64,000 nucleotides of DNA from Aquibium carbonis (GCF_003970795.1 NZ_RWKW01000030.1:35605-99604), one strand, 5' to 3'. Positions 20,058-30,178 are shown, counted from the first letter of the stretch. Made by a program: numbers and translations. Notes: generated by a model not told the origin, from the sequence alone.

Positions 20058-21230
20058 TTACAGCCCCCGCGCGATCAAAAGCTTCATTATCTCGTTGGTG
20101 CCGCCATAGATGCGCTGCACCCGGGCGTCGCGCCACATGCGCGCGATGGCGTACTCGTTCATGAAGCCGTAGCCGCCATGCAGCTGCACGCACTCGTCCA
20201 TCACCTTGCCCTGGAGGTCCGACAGCCAGTACTTGGCCATCGAGGCGGTCGACGGGTCGAGGCCGCCGGCGACGTGGCGGGCCACGCAGTCATTGTAGAA
20301 GACGCGGCCGACGGTCGCCTCGGTCTTCAGCTCGGCGAGCTTGAACTGGGTGTTCTGGAAGTCGATGACCGCCTTGCCGAAGGCCTTGCGCTCCTTGACG
20401 TAGTCGATGGTCAGCGCCAGCGCCTTCTCGACCGCCGCGATCGCCGTGCCGCCGATCTGGAGGCGCTCCTGCGGCAATTGCTGCATCAGCTGGACGAAGC
20501 CCTGCCCTTCCTCGGTACCGAGCAGGTTCGAGGTCGGCACGCGCACGTCGTCGAAGAACAGTTCCGACGTGTCGTTCGACTTCAGCCCGACCTTGTCGAG
20601 GTTGCGGCCGCGGCGGAAGCCCTCGACCTCGTCGGTTTCGATGACGATCAGCGAGGTCCCCTTGGCGCCCCGGGCTGGGTCGGTCTTGGTGACGACGACG
20701 ATCAGGTTGGCGAGCTGACCGTTGGTGATGAAGGTCTTGGAGCCGTTGATGCGATAGTGGTTGCCGTCCTTCTCCGCCCGGGTCTTGATGCCCTGGAGAT
20801 CGGAGCCCGCGCCCGGCTCGGTCATGGCGATGGCGCCGATGAGTTCGCCGGTCGCCATCCTCGGCAGCCACTTCCTCTTCTGCTCTTCCGAGCCGTAGTG
20901 GAGGATGTAGGGCGCCACGATCGAGTTGTGCAGCGCGATCCCGAAGCCGTCGACGCCGACATGGCTGATCGCCTCGATGATCGCGCTCTCATGCGCATAG
21001 GTGCCGCCCGACCCACCATACTCTTCCGGCATCGAGGCGCAGAGAAGGCCGTTCTCGCCGGCCTTTTTCCAGCTTTCGCGGTCGAAGATCTCGGCCTTCT
21101 CGAATTCCTCGTAGCGGGGCGCGATCTCGGCCTCGAGGAACTTCGTCGCCATGTCGTAGAGCATCGCCACGTCCTCGCCGGCCCAGGCGGGCTGCGGCAA
21201 GCCGAGAACGGATGCGGGGCTGGTGGTCAT
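20058..21230 (-). CDS. Acyl-CoA dehydrogenase (short/medium-chain type)
   Basis: FAD flavoenzyme of the first beta-oxidation step, passing electrons to ETF. 390 residues. Signature segments AIAMTEPGAGSDLQGIKTRA (FAD/substrate), SKTFITNGQLANL, RQ-type KAFGKAVIDFQNTQFKLAEL and the C-terminal QLHGGYGFMNEYAIARMWRD with GGTNEIMK. The ATG at 21230 follows GGAGGAGAC and is preferred to an ATG 13 codons upstream that lacks one. Operon order with osmC downstream. An imperfect palindrome lies 30 bp upstream of the start. Confidence 0.92.
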   Translation of the reverse strand: MTTSPASVLGLPQPAWAGEDVAMLYDMATKFLEAEIAPRYEEFEKAEIFDRESWKKAGENGLLCASMPEEYGGSGGTYAHESAIIEAISHVGVDGFGIALHNSIVAPYILHYGSEEQKRKWLPRMATGELIGAIAMTEPGAGSDLQGIKTRAEKDGNHYRINGSKTFITNGQLANLIVVVTKTDPARGAKGTSLIVIETDEVEGFRRGRNLDKVGLKSNDTSELFFDDVRVPTSNLLGTEEGQGFVQLMQQLPQERLQIGGTAIAAVEKALALTIDYVKERKAFGKAVIDFQNTQFKLAELKTEATVGRVFYNDCVARHVAGGLDPSTASMAKYWLSDLQGKVMDECVQLHGGYGFMNEYAIARMWRDARVQRIYGGTNEIMKLLIARGL

Positions 21231-21260
21231 GCAGGTCTCCTCCTCGCGGACGTCGGCGAA

Positions 21261-21280
21261 AACGTTCAAGTGTGAACATT
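21261..21280. promoter_or_regulatory. Imperfect palindrome upstream of acyl-CoA dehydrogenase gene
   Basis: AACGTTCA, AGTG, TGAACATT: 8-base arms with one mismatch. It lies 30-50 bases before the start codon, where a repressor would block transcription. It differs from the ATTGACGTTT palindrome at 23241-23264, so a second regulator may be involved. Confidence 0.4.
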
Positions 21281-21364
21281 ATCGCTCTTGTGAAGGCCCT
21301 GCGCAAGCGGGGCGTTCATCGATACCGCGCCCTGCTACGGCAGGACGCGGTCGCGTCGACCGTT

Positions 21365-23161
21365 TTAGAACGCCTCGGCCGGCAGCGCCATCATCGTCTC
21401 GGCGCCCGTCGACAGGCGGGCAAGATGCGCCGACGTTTCCGGCATCACACGCTCCATGTAGTAGCGCGCCGTCACCAGCTTCGTCTCGTAGAAGGCCGAG
21501 GAGCCGTTGGCGCCGGCGGCGAGCTTGGCCTGCGCAGTCTTGGCCATCTGGCCCCACATGTACCCGAGCGCGACGAGACCGAAGAGATGCATGTAGTCGG
21601 TCGAGGCCGCACCCGCATTGTCGGGGTTGGACAGGCCGTTCTGCACCAGCCACATGGTCGCCGCCTGCAGGTCGTTGAGGCCCTTCTTGAGCGGCTTGGT
21701 CAGCGGCGCCATCTTCTCGTTCGAGCGGTTTTCCTCGCAGAAGTCGCCGACCTCCTTGAAGAAGGCCTGCACCGCGCGGCCGCCATTGGCGCCGAGCTTG
21801 CGACCAACGAGATCGAGCGCCTGGATGCCGTTGGCGCCTTCGTAGATCATGGCGATGCGGGCATCGCGCACGAACTGGCTCATGCCCCATTCCTCGATAT
21901 AGCCGTGGCCGCCATAGACCTGCTGCGCCATCACGGCGTGCTCGAAGCCCTTGTCGGTCAGAACGCCCTTGATGATGGGCGTCATCAGGCCCATGTGGTC
22001 GTCCGCCTGCTGGCGCTCCGCCTCATCGCCCGAACGGTGCGCCACGTCCGACTTGATCGCGGTCCACAGGATCAGCGCGCGGCCGGCCTCGTTGAAGGCC
22101 TTCATCGTCATCAGCTTGCGGCGGATGTCGGGGTGGACGATGATCGGATCCGCCTTCTTGTCCTTGTCCTTCGCGCCAGTCAGCGACCGGCCCTGGATTC
22201 GCTCGCGGGCATAGTTGGCGGCGTTCTGGTAGGCGATTTCGGAAACTGAGAGGCCCTGCAGACCAACGCCGAGGCGAGCCTCGTTCATCATCACGAACAT
22301 GGCCTTCAGGCCGCCGTTCTCGGCGCCGATCAGATGGCCGATCGCCTCGTCGTAATTCATGACGCAGGTGGCGTTGCCGTGGATGCCCATCTTCTCCTCG
22401 ATGGAGCCGCAGGACACGCCGTTCCCCTCGCCCGGATTGCCGTCGGCATCGAGCTTGAACTTCGGAACGATGAACAGCGAGATGCCCTTCACGCCTTCCG
22501 GCGCGCCCTCGATGCGAGCAAGGACGAGGTGGATGATGTTCTCGGCCATGTCATGGTCGCCGGCCGAGATGAAGATCTTCTGGCCGGAGATCTTGTAGGA
22601 ACCGTCGCCGGCCGGAACCGCCTTGGTGCGCAGAAGGCCGAGATCGGTGCCGCAATGCGGCTCCGTCAGGTTCATCGTGCCGGTCCACACGCCTTCGGCC
22701 ATCTTCGGGACGAAGGTCTGCTTCTGCTCTTCCGAACCATGAGCCAGGATGGCAGCGATCGCGCCTTGGGTCAGCCCGGGATACATCATCAGAGCCATGT
22801 TGGCCGATGAGAGAAATTCGCCGACCGCCGAATGCACCGTGTATGGAAGGCCCTGCCCACCATACTCGGCCGGAACGGCGAGCGACATCCAGCCGCCCTC
22901 GCAATATTGCTGGAAGGCCTCCTTGAAGCCCTTCGGCGTGGTGATGGAACCGTCCTCGTGGCGAACGCAGCCTTCCTGGTCGCCCGAGAGGTTCAGCGGA
23001 TGCATGACGTTTTCGGCGAGCTTCGCGCCTTCCGCCAGAATTGCCTCCAGCACGTCGGGCGTGGCGTCCGAAAATCCGGGAAGGTTGGAATAGCGCTCGT
23101 AGCCGAGCACTTCGTTGAGAACGAACAGCGTGTCCTTTACCGGAGCGCGGTAGCTGGGCAT
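21365..23161 (-). CDS. Acyl-CoA dehydrogenase (large, FadE-like with C-terminal extension)
   Basis: 598 residues. The core ([52 protein letters not shown] and [14 protein letters not shown]) is followed by a ~130-residue C-terminal domain characteristic of the larger acyl-CoA dehydrogenases acting on long-chain substrates. The ATG at 23161 follows GGAGGATACC. The 24-bp palindrome lies ~80 bp upstream and the MerR-type regulator gene is next, which points to regulation by that protein. Confidence 0.92.
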   Translation of the reverse strand: MPSYRAPVKDTLFVLNEVLGYERYSNLPGFSDATPDVLEAILAEGAKLAENVMHPLNLSGDQEGCVRHEDGSITTPKGFKEAFQQYCEGGWMSLAVPAEYGGQGLPYTVHSAVGEFLSSANMALMMYPGLTQGAIAAILAHGSEEQKQTFVPKMAEGVWTGTMNLTEPHCGTDLGLLRTKAVPAGDGSYKISGQKIFISAGDHDMAENIIHLVLARIEGAPEGVKGISLFIVPKFKLDADGNPGEGNGVSCGSIEEKMGIHGNATCVMNYDEAIGHLIGAENGGLKAMFVMMNEARLGVGLQGLSVSEIAYQNAANYARERIQGRSLTGAKDKDKKADPIIVHPDIRRKLMTMKAFNEAGRALILWTAIKSDVAHRSGDEAERQQADDHMGLMTPIIKGVLTDKGFEHAVMAQQVYGGHGYIEEWGMSQFVRDARIAMIYEGANGIQALDLVGRKLGANGGRAVQAFFKEVGDFCEENRSNEKMAPLTKPLKKGLNDLQAATMWLVQNGLSNPDNAGAASTDYMHLFGLVALGYMWGQMAKTAQAKLAAGANGSSAFYETKLVTARYYMERVMPETSAHLARLSTGAETMMALPAEAF

Positions 23162-23240
23162 GGTATCCTCCAGAATAGAGTCAGGGGCGCCCACACGCAC
23201 GGGAAGGCGTCCAATCTCGCTGGGCCGTGACGTATCAAAT

Positions 23241-23264
23241 ATTGACGTTTGCGTAAACGTCAAT
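23241..23264. promoter_or_regulatory. 24-bp perfect-arm palindrome, probable MerR-type operator
   Basis: ATTGACGTTT (23241-23250), GCGT, AAACGTCAAT (23255-23264): ten-base arms with no mismatch. On the minus strand its left arm contains TTGACG, usable as a -35, with TTGATA about 19 bases on. MerR activators typically bind palindromes within long spacers of this kind. It lies between the MerR gene and the acyl-CoA dehydrogenase gene it probably controls. Confidence 0.65.
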
Positions 23265-23372
23265 TCCACATCGGCATCTTTATTTTTTCCCACCCGGACG
23301 CAAAACGGCGACCCGAAGGCCGCCGTTGGAAGGTCGCAGTAACCAGGAAGACGATGCCGCAAACCGCGACAA

Positions 23373-23828
23373 TCAGGCAGCCGACTGGCGCTGCCGCTCC
23401 TCGAGCGTCCCGCGAACCACCTCCATGGCGGCGCGGAGCTGGGAGATGGCATCCTCGATCGACTCGCGCTGCTTCTCCAGGCGCGAAAGCTGCTTCTCCG
23501 ACTTTTCGAGCGCGACGCGCAGCTGCTTGGCGTTGGTCCCCTGAGGATCGTAGAGGTCCATCATCTGCTTCACCTCGCGCAGCGAGAAGCCGACGTTGCG
23601 GCCAAGCAGGATGAGCCGCAGCCGGGCGCGCTCGCGCCGCGAGTACAGGCGCATGCTGCCCTCACGCTTGGGCTGCAGCAGCCCCTTGTCCTCATAGAAG
23701 CGCAGGGTCCGCAGCGAGACGTCGAACTCCTTGGCCATGTCCCCGATCCGCATCAGATCGTCGTCGGACTCGCAAAAGGCATCGGATGCATTGGTCATGG
23801 CCTCGATGGCCGAGACGGACTTCATCAT
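23373..23828 (-). CDS. MerR-family transcriptional regulator of beta-oxidation genes
   Basis: 151 residues from the first of two tandem ATGs, preceded by AAGGAA. The winged helix is [20 protein letters not shown] with EDKGLLQP, followed by the MerR arm ([20 protein letters not shown]) and a coiled-coil dimer helix to the C-terminus. There are no metal-binding cysteines in the effector region, so an organic effector such as an acyl-CoA is likely. It resembles LiuR-type regulators of fatty and branched-chain acid catabolism. It lies directly upstream of the large acyl-CoA dehydrogenase gene. Confidence 0.88.
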   Translation of the reverse strand: MMKSVSAIEAMTNASDAFCESDDDLMRIGDMAKEFDVSLRTLRFYEDKGLLQPKREGSMRLYSRRERARLRLILLGRNVGFSLREVKQMMDLYDPQGTNAKQLRVALEKSEKQLSRLEKQRESIEDAISQLRAAMEVVRGTLEERQRQSAA

Positions 23829-24020
23829 GATCAGTGGTTCCTTCGGCGTGTCCGGCCCATGGCTCGGCGCACGCAAATCGGGGCCCTTGGGGCCAGTTTT
23901 TCTTCTTTGTTCAGATAGCCTGAAACAACGGCCTCAAAGCACGCACAGGCGTATGGCCACTCAGCATGGCGCGCACATAGTAGCCCTTGCGAATGAACGC
24001 AATTCAAGTTTGGACACAAA

Positions 24021-24039
24021 CTGTTTCAAACCGAAACAG
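24021..24039. promoter_or_regulatory. Inverted repeat in the merR-podJ intergenic region
   Basis: CTGTTTC, AAACC, GAAACAG with perfect seven-base arms; a GTTTG/CAAAC pair (24008-24021) abuts it. It is in the 490-bp divergent gap between the MerR gene and podJ. The rest of that gap shows only the TTAA pair at 24087-24100. Confidence 0.35.
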
Positions 24040-24086
24040 GGTAGCGCCGCTTTGGGCCGAGCCCACGACCTTCGGTGCGCGAAAAC

Positions 24087-24101
24087 TTAAGGTTGGTTAA
24101 C
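24087..24101 (+). promoter_or_regulatory. CtrA-like box upstream of podJ
   Basis: TTAA, GGTTGG, TTAAC. The CtrA consensus is TTAA-N7-TTAA; here the spacer is six, but the reverse strand also reads TTAACCA, the core of the CtrA half site. It lies ~220 bp before the podJ start. Suggestive only. Confidence 0.35.
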
Positions 24102-24318
24102 GGCTTGTTTACCACGTTGGGGGAATGGTTGGGCGTCGATTTTCCCGTAGGTATCCTGTCTCGCGTTCCTCACGGCCGTTTGCACCGAAAAGAGGGCTGG
24201 GCGCGATGTTCACCGAAGCGACTGATGCCTGCGCAGGATCGATGGCGGCGCCGACGCTGCAAGTCGGTCGCTGGACGCCGGGGCAGGTCTCGGGAAATCC
24301 ATACGAACAGGCGTTTCG

Positions 24319-27300
24319 ATGAGCAACAACCGGTCCTTTCTCGATACTTTGAATGCGGGTCGACAGCGCCGGACGCACGCGTCGCTGGACGACCTGAATC
24401 GCACCCTGGAGGACCTCGAAAACCGCTTCGGTTCCATGCAGCAGGGCCGTGCCGGCCCCGATGGCGCGGATCGGCGCGCCCGTCGCCTGGCAGACACGGT
24501 GCCCGCGCGCGAGCCACGAGCCGACCGCGTCTTGACGTCGCCCCCCCCTGAACGGCGCTCGGCCGAAGCGTCGACGCTTGCCAGGAAGGCGGACGACAAC
24601 GCTGCGGCGATCGGCTCGCTGCGGCGCGAGATCGAACGCTCAAGGCAGCAGGCAGCAGGCGTGGGTTCACTCTCGGGCCTGTCCGAAGAGCTGAAGGCCC
24701 TGCGCGAGGACATGCGGCTGCATATGTCCACCGGCATGCGCCAGGAGTTCGACGCGTTGCGCGACGATCTCGGCCGCACCGCCGTCCAGCCGCAAACGGC
24801 TGCCGAAGGCCGAGAACTCGCGGCGGAGATGGAGCGTCTTTCGAGCGCCATCAACTCGATGGCGAGCCGCAGCGATGATCGCGGCCTGGAGATGCTTCGT
24901 TCCGAAATGGAGCAGGTGCGCGCAACGCTGGCCGAACTGGCTCGCGAGGATACTGTCCGTTCGATCGACGATCGCTGGTCGCAGTTCGAGAAACGCGCGG
25001 GCATTCGAAACGTCCCGGACCCGGCCATCCATGCCCTGACCCAGCGACTGGAGCAGATCGGCGAAGCAATCGGCAATCTGCCTGATTCGCGCGCCTTGCG
25101 GTCGCTGGACGAGAAAGTGCGCACGCTGGCCACCGCCGTCGACCACTTTTCGCACCAGTCCACCACCCCGGTCCATTCATTCGAGACCATCGAGCAGCGG
25201 CTCGACGAAATCTCGCGGGCGATCGTGGCGTCGACCGTTTCCGGCCGTTCCATGCCGGCAGAGCCCTTCGAGCGCATCGAGGCCCGCATCTCGGCGCTGG
25301 CCCAGCAGATCGACGACATGTCGTCCGAGGGCGTCGCCGGAGAGCTTCTCGACCGAATGAGCGGCTTGTCGCAGCGCGTCGAAGACATCGCGATCCAGGC
25401 AGCGCTTCCCGAAAAGGCGATCGAGCGCCTCGGGCGCCAGATCGGCATCATCTACGACCGGCTGGAGAACGAATCGTCCGGCGCCGAGCGCGAGCGAATC
25501 CTCGACAGCCTGGAGCGGCGCTTTGCCGAGATCGCGGCGCTGTTCGAGGAACGGCAGGAGCGCGCCACCGTGCAGGGCCAAGCGCTGATGCGTGACCTGG
25601 ATCGCCGTCTGGAAGAGATGGCCGACCGTTTCCAGGCAGGCGGCGGCGGTTTGGATGTCGCCTTGCTTCACGCCCTGGACGAAAAATTCGCCGATCTGTC
25701 CAATCGGATCGACAGCGCTCGGGGCGAGAGGACCGATGCCCGACTGCTCGACGCGTTCGAGAGCCGTCTCGAGAGCATCGCCAGCCGCCTCGACGAGTCC
25801 GTCCGTCGCGCCGGTGATCCCGACCCGATCCTGTTACAGGCGCTCGACGAGCGGTTCGCAGATCTGTCCGATCGCATTGACGGCCGCGCCGACGCGGGAA
25901 ACGTCTCCGCGCTTCGCGCGCTGGAAGAGCGGCTGGAGACCATTGCCGCCCGGATGGAGGACACGTCGAGGCAGGTCGCCGACATCGATCCGCATTTGAT
26001 CCTGGGGCTCGAGAAGCAGTTGGCCGGGCTGACCGCCCATTTGTCGCGGCCAAATGCCAACGCGGCCGAGCTGGAGGATATCGCGCCTCGCCTCGATAGC
26101 ATCGAGCGTTCGCTCTTCGACCAACGCGACGCGATCGTGGCGGCCGCGCAGGACGCGGCGCAGCGCGCCGTGGTCTCTCTGCGCGCCAGCGGCATCGACG
26201 ACGAGGACGCGGGCGCGCTCGCGGAGGAACTGCGCACGCTGGAGACGCTCGCCCGGAAGTCCGACGAACGCAACAGCCGCACCTTCGAGGCTATCCACGA
26301 CACGCTGCTGAAAGTCGTCGACCGGCTCGCCTCGCTGGAAATCCGCAACGCCGACATCGCCACGGCCTATCGCAGCCGCATCGACGCGGACGCCGTGCCG
26401 TCTCTCGCGCCGCATTCGGACGAGATGCCGCTGGCCATGTCTTCGGCTGCGTTATCGGCTTCCACCACCCTGTCGGGTGTGGCGTCCGCCATCGCTCCAG
26501 CGCTCCGCCAGCAACCGCCGCACGTCGCCGCCAAGGCTGCAGCGCAGGCCGCCGCGGCATCCTCCGGTGAAGCGGACCAGCCCGCATCGCCGAAGAAATC
26601 TCTCCTCGGTGGTTTTGCCCGCGCCTTCTCCGGACGTAAGGAGGCCAAGGCCGACCCGACGACGCAGCAGGAGCCGACACTGCCGGGAATGCCCGAGCCG
26701 CGGCTCGACGACCCGCTGGAGAGCGCGGTCATCGATCAGCCGCTGGAGCCGGGATCCGGCGCGCCAGACCTCAACGCCATCATGCGGCGCGTGCGCGACG
26801 AACGCGGAACCGCCGCTCCAAGCACCCCGGACGCGGGCGCGACCGGAAAGGCCGACTTCATCGCGGCCGCCCGGCGCGCTGCGCAGGCAGCCGCGGCGGA
26901 AGCGCAGAGTTTCCGCCAGTCGGATGGACCGGATGGCGGCAAGCGAAAGTTCAGCGCCTCCGAGTTCCTGCGCGCCAAGCGCAAGCCGATCCTGATGGCC
27001 GCCGCGGCGATCATGATGGCGCTCGCCGGCCTGCAACTCGGCAAGGCCTTCTTCAACGACGCCGTGCAGCTTGCCGACAAGTCGGCCGCGCCGGTCGCCT
27101 CCGATGCCTCGTTCGTGGCATCGGCACCGCCGGCCGACCTCTCGTTGCAGAGCGACCAGCCCGACGCGTCGGAAACGAGGACGATCCGTGCCGTCGACAA
27201 GCCCGCCCAGCCGATCGCGGAAGCATCGGCCGTCGCTGCACCCCTGCCGGCCATGCCGGAGCCAGACGATGTCGCAATGGACGAAACCGGTTCCGGCGAT

Positions 27301-28212
27301 TTCGAGGCGACTGAGGTTGAGAGCGGCGACGACAGCGGCGAGCTTGCCTCGCTCGGCTTCGAGGCCGCTCCGATCGAGGCCGGACCGATCGCGCTCCGCG
27401 AGGCCGCCGATGCGGGGGATCCCAGAGCCATCTTCGAGATCGGAAATCGCTACGACGCAGGTCGCGGCGTCACCGCCGACCGGGCCATCGCGGCGACATG
27501 GTACGAGCGCGCCGCCGAGCAGGGCTTTGCGCCGGCCCAGTACCGGATCGGCAATTTTTACGAGAAGGGGATCGGCGTCGCGCGCGACGTCTCGAAAGCC
27601 AAGACGTGGTACCAGCTCGCGGCAGCCCAGGGCAACGCCAGCGCCATGCACAACCTGGCCGTTCTCTTCGCCATGGGCACCGACGGGGCCGTGGACAATG
27701 ATTCCGCAGCGCGCTGGTTCGTCAAGGCCGCGGAACTCGGCGTGAAGGACAGCCAGTACAATCTCGGCATCCTGTCGGCGAAAGGTCTCGGCGTCCCGCA
27801 GAGCCTGGAGGAGTCCTACAAGTGGTTCGCCCTGCTCGCGAAGGACGGCGACAAGGACGCCGCCGCCAAGCGCGACGAGGTCGCCAACGCGCTGCGTCCA
27901 GAACAGCTTGCCAGGGCGCGCGCCGCCACCGAACTGTGGAAGCCGAAGCCGCTCGCCGAAGACGCCAATGTCGTCGACATCCCGGACCCCTGGCAGGAAA
28001 GCCAAGGCACGACGGCCAGCATCGACATGACGAAGGCCGTCATGACCATCCAGCTGATCCTGAACAAGAACGGGTATGACGCGGGCTCCGCCGACGGGGT
28101 CATGGGCAGCCGGACGAAAAGCGCCATCATGGCCTTCCAGCGGGACAACGGGCTGGCCCCCACCGGGGAAGTGAACGACGAGCTCGTCAGGATCCTGCTT
28201 GCCAAAAAGTGA
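24319..28212 (+). CDS. podJ: PodJ-like polar organiser: coiled coil, TM, Sel1 repeats, peptidoglycan-binding domain
   Basis: 1,297 residues. Residues ~30-730 are Ala/Glu/Arg/Leu-rich predicted coiled coil with repeated EERLETIA/LDERFADLSDRID-like segments. One membrane helix follows at ~890-910 (ILMAAAAIMMALAGLQLG), then an acidic linker, Sel1 repeats at ~1030-1200 (GDPRAIFEIGNRYDAGRGV and three more copies) and a peptidoglycan-binding domain at ~1240-1295 (IQLILNKNGYDAGSADGVMG). This is the domain order of Caulobacter and Agrobacterium PodJ, which marks a cell pole and recruits division and growth factors. Single gene. Confidence 0.85.
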   Translation: MSNNRSFLDTLNAGRQRRTHASLDDLNRTLEDLENRFGSMQQGRAGPDGADRRARRLADTVPAREPRADRVLTSPPPERRSAEASTLARKADDNAAAIGSLRREIERSRQQAAGVGSLSGLSEELKALREDMRLHMSTGMRQEFDALRDDLGRTAVQPQTAAEGRELAAEMERLSSAINSMASRSDDRGLEMLRSEMEQVRATLAELAREDTVRSIDDRWSQFEKRAGIRNVPDPAIHALTQRLEQIGEAIGNLPDSRALRSLDEKVRTLATAVDHFSHQSTTPVHSFETIEQRLDEISRAIVASTVSGRSMPAEPFERIEARISALAQQIDDMSSEGVAGELLDRMSGLSQRVEDIAIQAALPEKAIERLGRQIGIIYDRLENESSGAERERILDSLERRFAEIAALFEERQERATVQGQALMRDLDRRLEEMADRFQAGGGGLDVALLHALDEKFADLSNRIDSARGERTDARLLDAFESRLESIASRLDESVRRAGDPDPILLQALDERFADLSDRIDGRADAGNVSALRALEERLETIAARMEDTSRQVADIDPHLILGLEKQLAGLTAHLSRPNANAAELEDIAPRLDSIERSLFDQRDAIVAAAQDAAQRAVVSLRASGIDDEDAGALAEELRTLETLARKSDERNSRTFEAIHDTLLKVVDRLASLEIRNADIATAYRSRIDADAVPSLAPHSDEMPLAMSSAALSASTTLSGVASAIAPALRQQPPHVAAKAAAQAAAASSGEADQPASPKKSLLGGFARAFSGRKEAKADPTTQQEPTLPGMPEPRLDDPLESAVIDQPLEPGSGAPDLNAIMRRVRDERGTAAPSTPDAGATGKADFIAAARRAAQAAAAEAQSFRQSDGPDGGKRKFSASEFLRAKRKPILMAAAAIMMALAGLQLGKAFFNDAVQLADKSAAPVASDASFVASAPPADLSLQSDQPDASETRTIRAVDKPAQPIAEASAVAAPLPAMPEPDDVAMDETGSGDFEATEVESGDDSGELASLGFEAAPIEAGPIALREAADAGDPRAIFEIGNRYDAGRGVTADRAIAATWYERAAEQGFAPAQYRIGNFYEKGIGVARDVSKAKTWYQLAAAQGNASAMHNLAVLFAMGTDGAVDNDSAARWFVKAAELGVKDSQYNLGILSAKGLGVPQSLEESYKWFALLAKDGDKDAAAKRDEVANALRPEQLARARAATELWKPKPLAEDANVVDIPDPWQESQGTTASIDMTKAVMTIQLILNKNGYDAGSADGVMGSRTKSAIMAFQRDNGLAPTGEVNDELVRILLAKK

Positions 28213-28395
28213 AGCGGGCCGCTCCGCCGCGGCTTTGCCGCCGCCACCGGCAGACATGTCGCAAACAGCACAGCGGCCTGCGCGAATGATGTTTGACTCC
28301 GCCATTTTCCGGGCGCAACAAGCCCTTAATGATCCATGTGTTAGGCTCGTTCGGGTCGGGGCCGTTGCCGTGCGCAACATAGTTGAGTTGGACAG

Positions 28396-29319
28396 GTGGG
28401 CATTTATCTTCCCATCGCGGAAATGTCGGTCAATCTGTTCGTTCTCCTTGCGATGGGAGCGGCGGTCGGGTTCCTGTCTGGCATGTTCGGCGTCGGCGGC
28501 GGCTTCCTGATCACGCCCCTGCTGATCTTCTACAATATCCCCCCCGCAATTGCCGTCGCCACGGGCGCGAACCAGGTCATCGCCTCGTCCTTTTCCGGCG
28601 CGCTCGCTCACTTCAAGCGCGGAACCATCGACTTCAAGCTCGGGACTGTGCTGCTCGTCGGCGGCATTTTCGGTTCCTCGTTCGGCGTCTGGGTGTTCAA
28701 GCTGCTGCGCCAGCTGGGCCAGCTCGATCTCTTCGTCTCCCTTCTCTATGTCGGCCTGCTCGGCACGGTCGGCGCGCTGATGCTCATCGAAAGCGTCAAC
28801 GCGCTTCGCGCCGCGCGCAAGGGCGACACGACCGGCCTGCGCAGGCCTGGCCAGCACAACTGGATTCACAAGCTGCCGCTGAAGATGCGTTTCCGCGCGT
28901 CCAAGCTCTTCGTCAGCGTCATCCCCGTGCTGGTGCTCGGCGCCGCCATCGGCTTCCTGGCGTCGATCATGGGCGTCGGCGGCGGCTTCATCATGGTTCC
29001 CGCCATGATCTACCTGCTCAAGGTTCCGACCAACGTCGTCATCGGCACCTCGCTGTTCCAGATCATCTTCACCTCGGCCTATACGACCATCATCCACTCG
29101 GCCACGAACCACACCGTCGACGTCGTGCTGGCGCTCGCCTTGATGGTCGGCGGGGTGGCCGGCGCGCAATATGGCGCGAAGGCGGGGCAGAAGCTTCGCG
29201 GCGAACAGTTGCGTGCGCTGCTGGCCCTGCTGGTCCTGGCCGTGGCCGTGCGCCTGGCGCTCGATCTCTTCATCCAGCCGCCGAGCGTCTATTCGCTCTC
29301 GCCCCTCGTGGTGTTCTGA
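28396..29319 (+). CDS. TauE/SafE family sulfite/anion exporter
   Basis: 307 residues with about eight membrane helices in two halves, each starting with a glycine-rich motif (GFLSGMFGVGGGFLITPLLI and GFLASIMGVGGGFIMVPAMI). TauE/SafE proteins export sulfite or organosulfur anions. The GTG start at 28396 (MGIYLPIAEMSVNL) is preferred because that N-terminus is conserved in rhizobial relatives; an ATG nine codons on is possible. The TIGR02186 gene begins 3 bases after the stop. The 183 bp before it show no gene. Confidence 0.9.
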   Translation: MGIYLPIAEMSVNLFVLLAMGAAVGFLSGMFGVGGGFLITPLLIFYNIPPAIAVATGANQVIASSFSGALAHFKRGTIDFKLGTVLLVGGIFGSSFGVWVFKLLRQLGQLDLFVSLLYVGLLGTVGALMLIESVNALRAARKGDTTGLRRPGQHNWIHKLPLKMRFRASKLFVSVIPVLVLGAAIGFLASIMGVGGGFIMVPAMIYLLKVPTNVVIGTSLFQIIFTSAYTTIIHSATNHTVDVVLALALMVGGVAGAQYGAKAGQKLRGEQLRALLALLVLAVAVRLALDLFIQPPSVYSLSPLVVF

Positions 29320-29322
29320 GCC

Positions 29323-30177
29323 ATGGCGATGCGGCGAACCGCACTCGCGGCAACCCTCTTCCTCTTCGGCAGCCTTGCCGCAGCAGCCCAGGGACCGGTT
29401 CCAGGACCGGCGGCGCCGACCGCGCCCACGCCCGGGACCCCCGCCCCGCAGCAAACGCCCGCGACCATCACGGAAAGCATCCAGATCGGCCTTTCCACCG
29501 ATCGCATCTCGATCACCTCGGATTTTTCCGGCGCCGACCTGACGATCTTCGGTGCACTCGACAACGCCGACCCGTTGGTTTACCGGCAAGGCCGTTACGA
29601 TGTCATCGTGGTGCTCGAGGGCCCGATGCGTCCCGCGGTGGTACGCAAGAAGAAGCGCATCCTCGGCGTCTGGCTCAATGCCGATTCCGAAACCTTTGCC
29701 AGCGCGCCGGCCTCCTATTCGGTCGCCACGACCCGCGCCCTCCAGGACATCACCGACCAGAACAACTTCCGCCAGTTGGCGCTCGGCACCGAGAACATCT
29801 ACATCGCCCCGATGGACCGGACCGGCGACCGGGCCAAGATCGCCGAGTTCGAGGCCGCGCTTCGCAGCCTCAAGCGCACCAGCGGCCTGTACTCCGAAAA
29901 CATCGGCGGGGTGCATTTTTTGACGCAGAGCCTTTTCCGCGCCTCGCTGAGGCTGGCGCCGAACGTACCCGTCGGAACGCACAAGGCGCGCGCCTTCCTG
30001 TTCAAGAACGGCATCTTCATGAAGGAGAATTCGGCCCAGCTTGCGATCCAGAAGGCCGGTTTCGAACAGACGCTGTTCCGCTTCGCCAACAATCATGGCT
30101 TCGCCTACGGCGTGCTCTCGGTGCTTCTCGCCATCGTGACCGGCTGGCTGGGCCGGGTGATCTTCAGGCGCGACTGA
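29323..30177 (+). CDS. TIGR02186 family exported/membrane-anchored protein
   Basis: 284 residues: signal peptide (RRTALAATLFLFGSLAAAAQ), Pro/Thr-rich linker, a conserved periplasmic domain (LSTDRISITSDFSGADLTIF, ADPLVYRQGRYDVIVVLEGP, RKKKRILGVWLNAD) and a C-terminal membrane helix (GVLSVLLAIVTGWLGRVIFR). This alphaproteobacterial family of unknown function almost always follows a TauE/SafE gene, as here, suggesting it works with that exporter at the periplasmic face. Confidence 0.88.
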   Translation: MAMRRTALAATLFLFGSLAAAAQGPVPGPAAPTAPTPGTPAPQQTPATITESIQIGLSTDRISITSDFSGADLTIFGALDNADPLVYRQGRYDVIVVLEGPMRPAVVRKKKRILGVWLNADSETFASAPASYSVATTRALQDITDQNNFRQLALGTENIYIAPMDRTGDRAKIAEFEAALRSLKRTSGLYSENIGGVHFLTQSLFRASLRLAPNVPVGTHKARAFLFKNGIFMKENSAQLAIQKAGFEQTLFRFANNHGFAYGVLSVLLAIVTGWLGRVIFRRD

Positions 30178-30178
30178 G

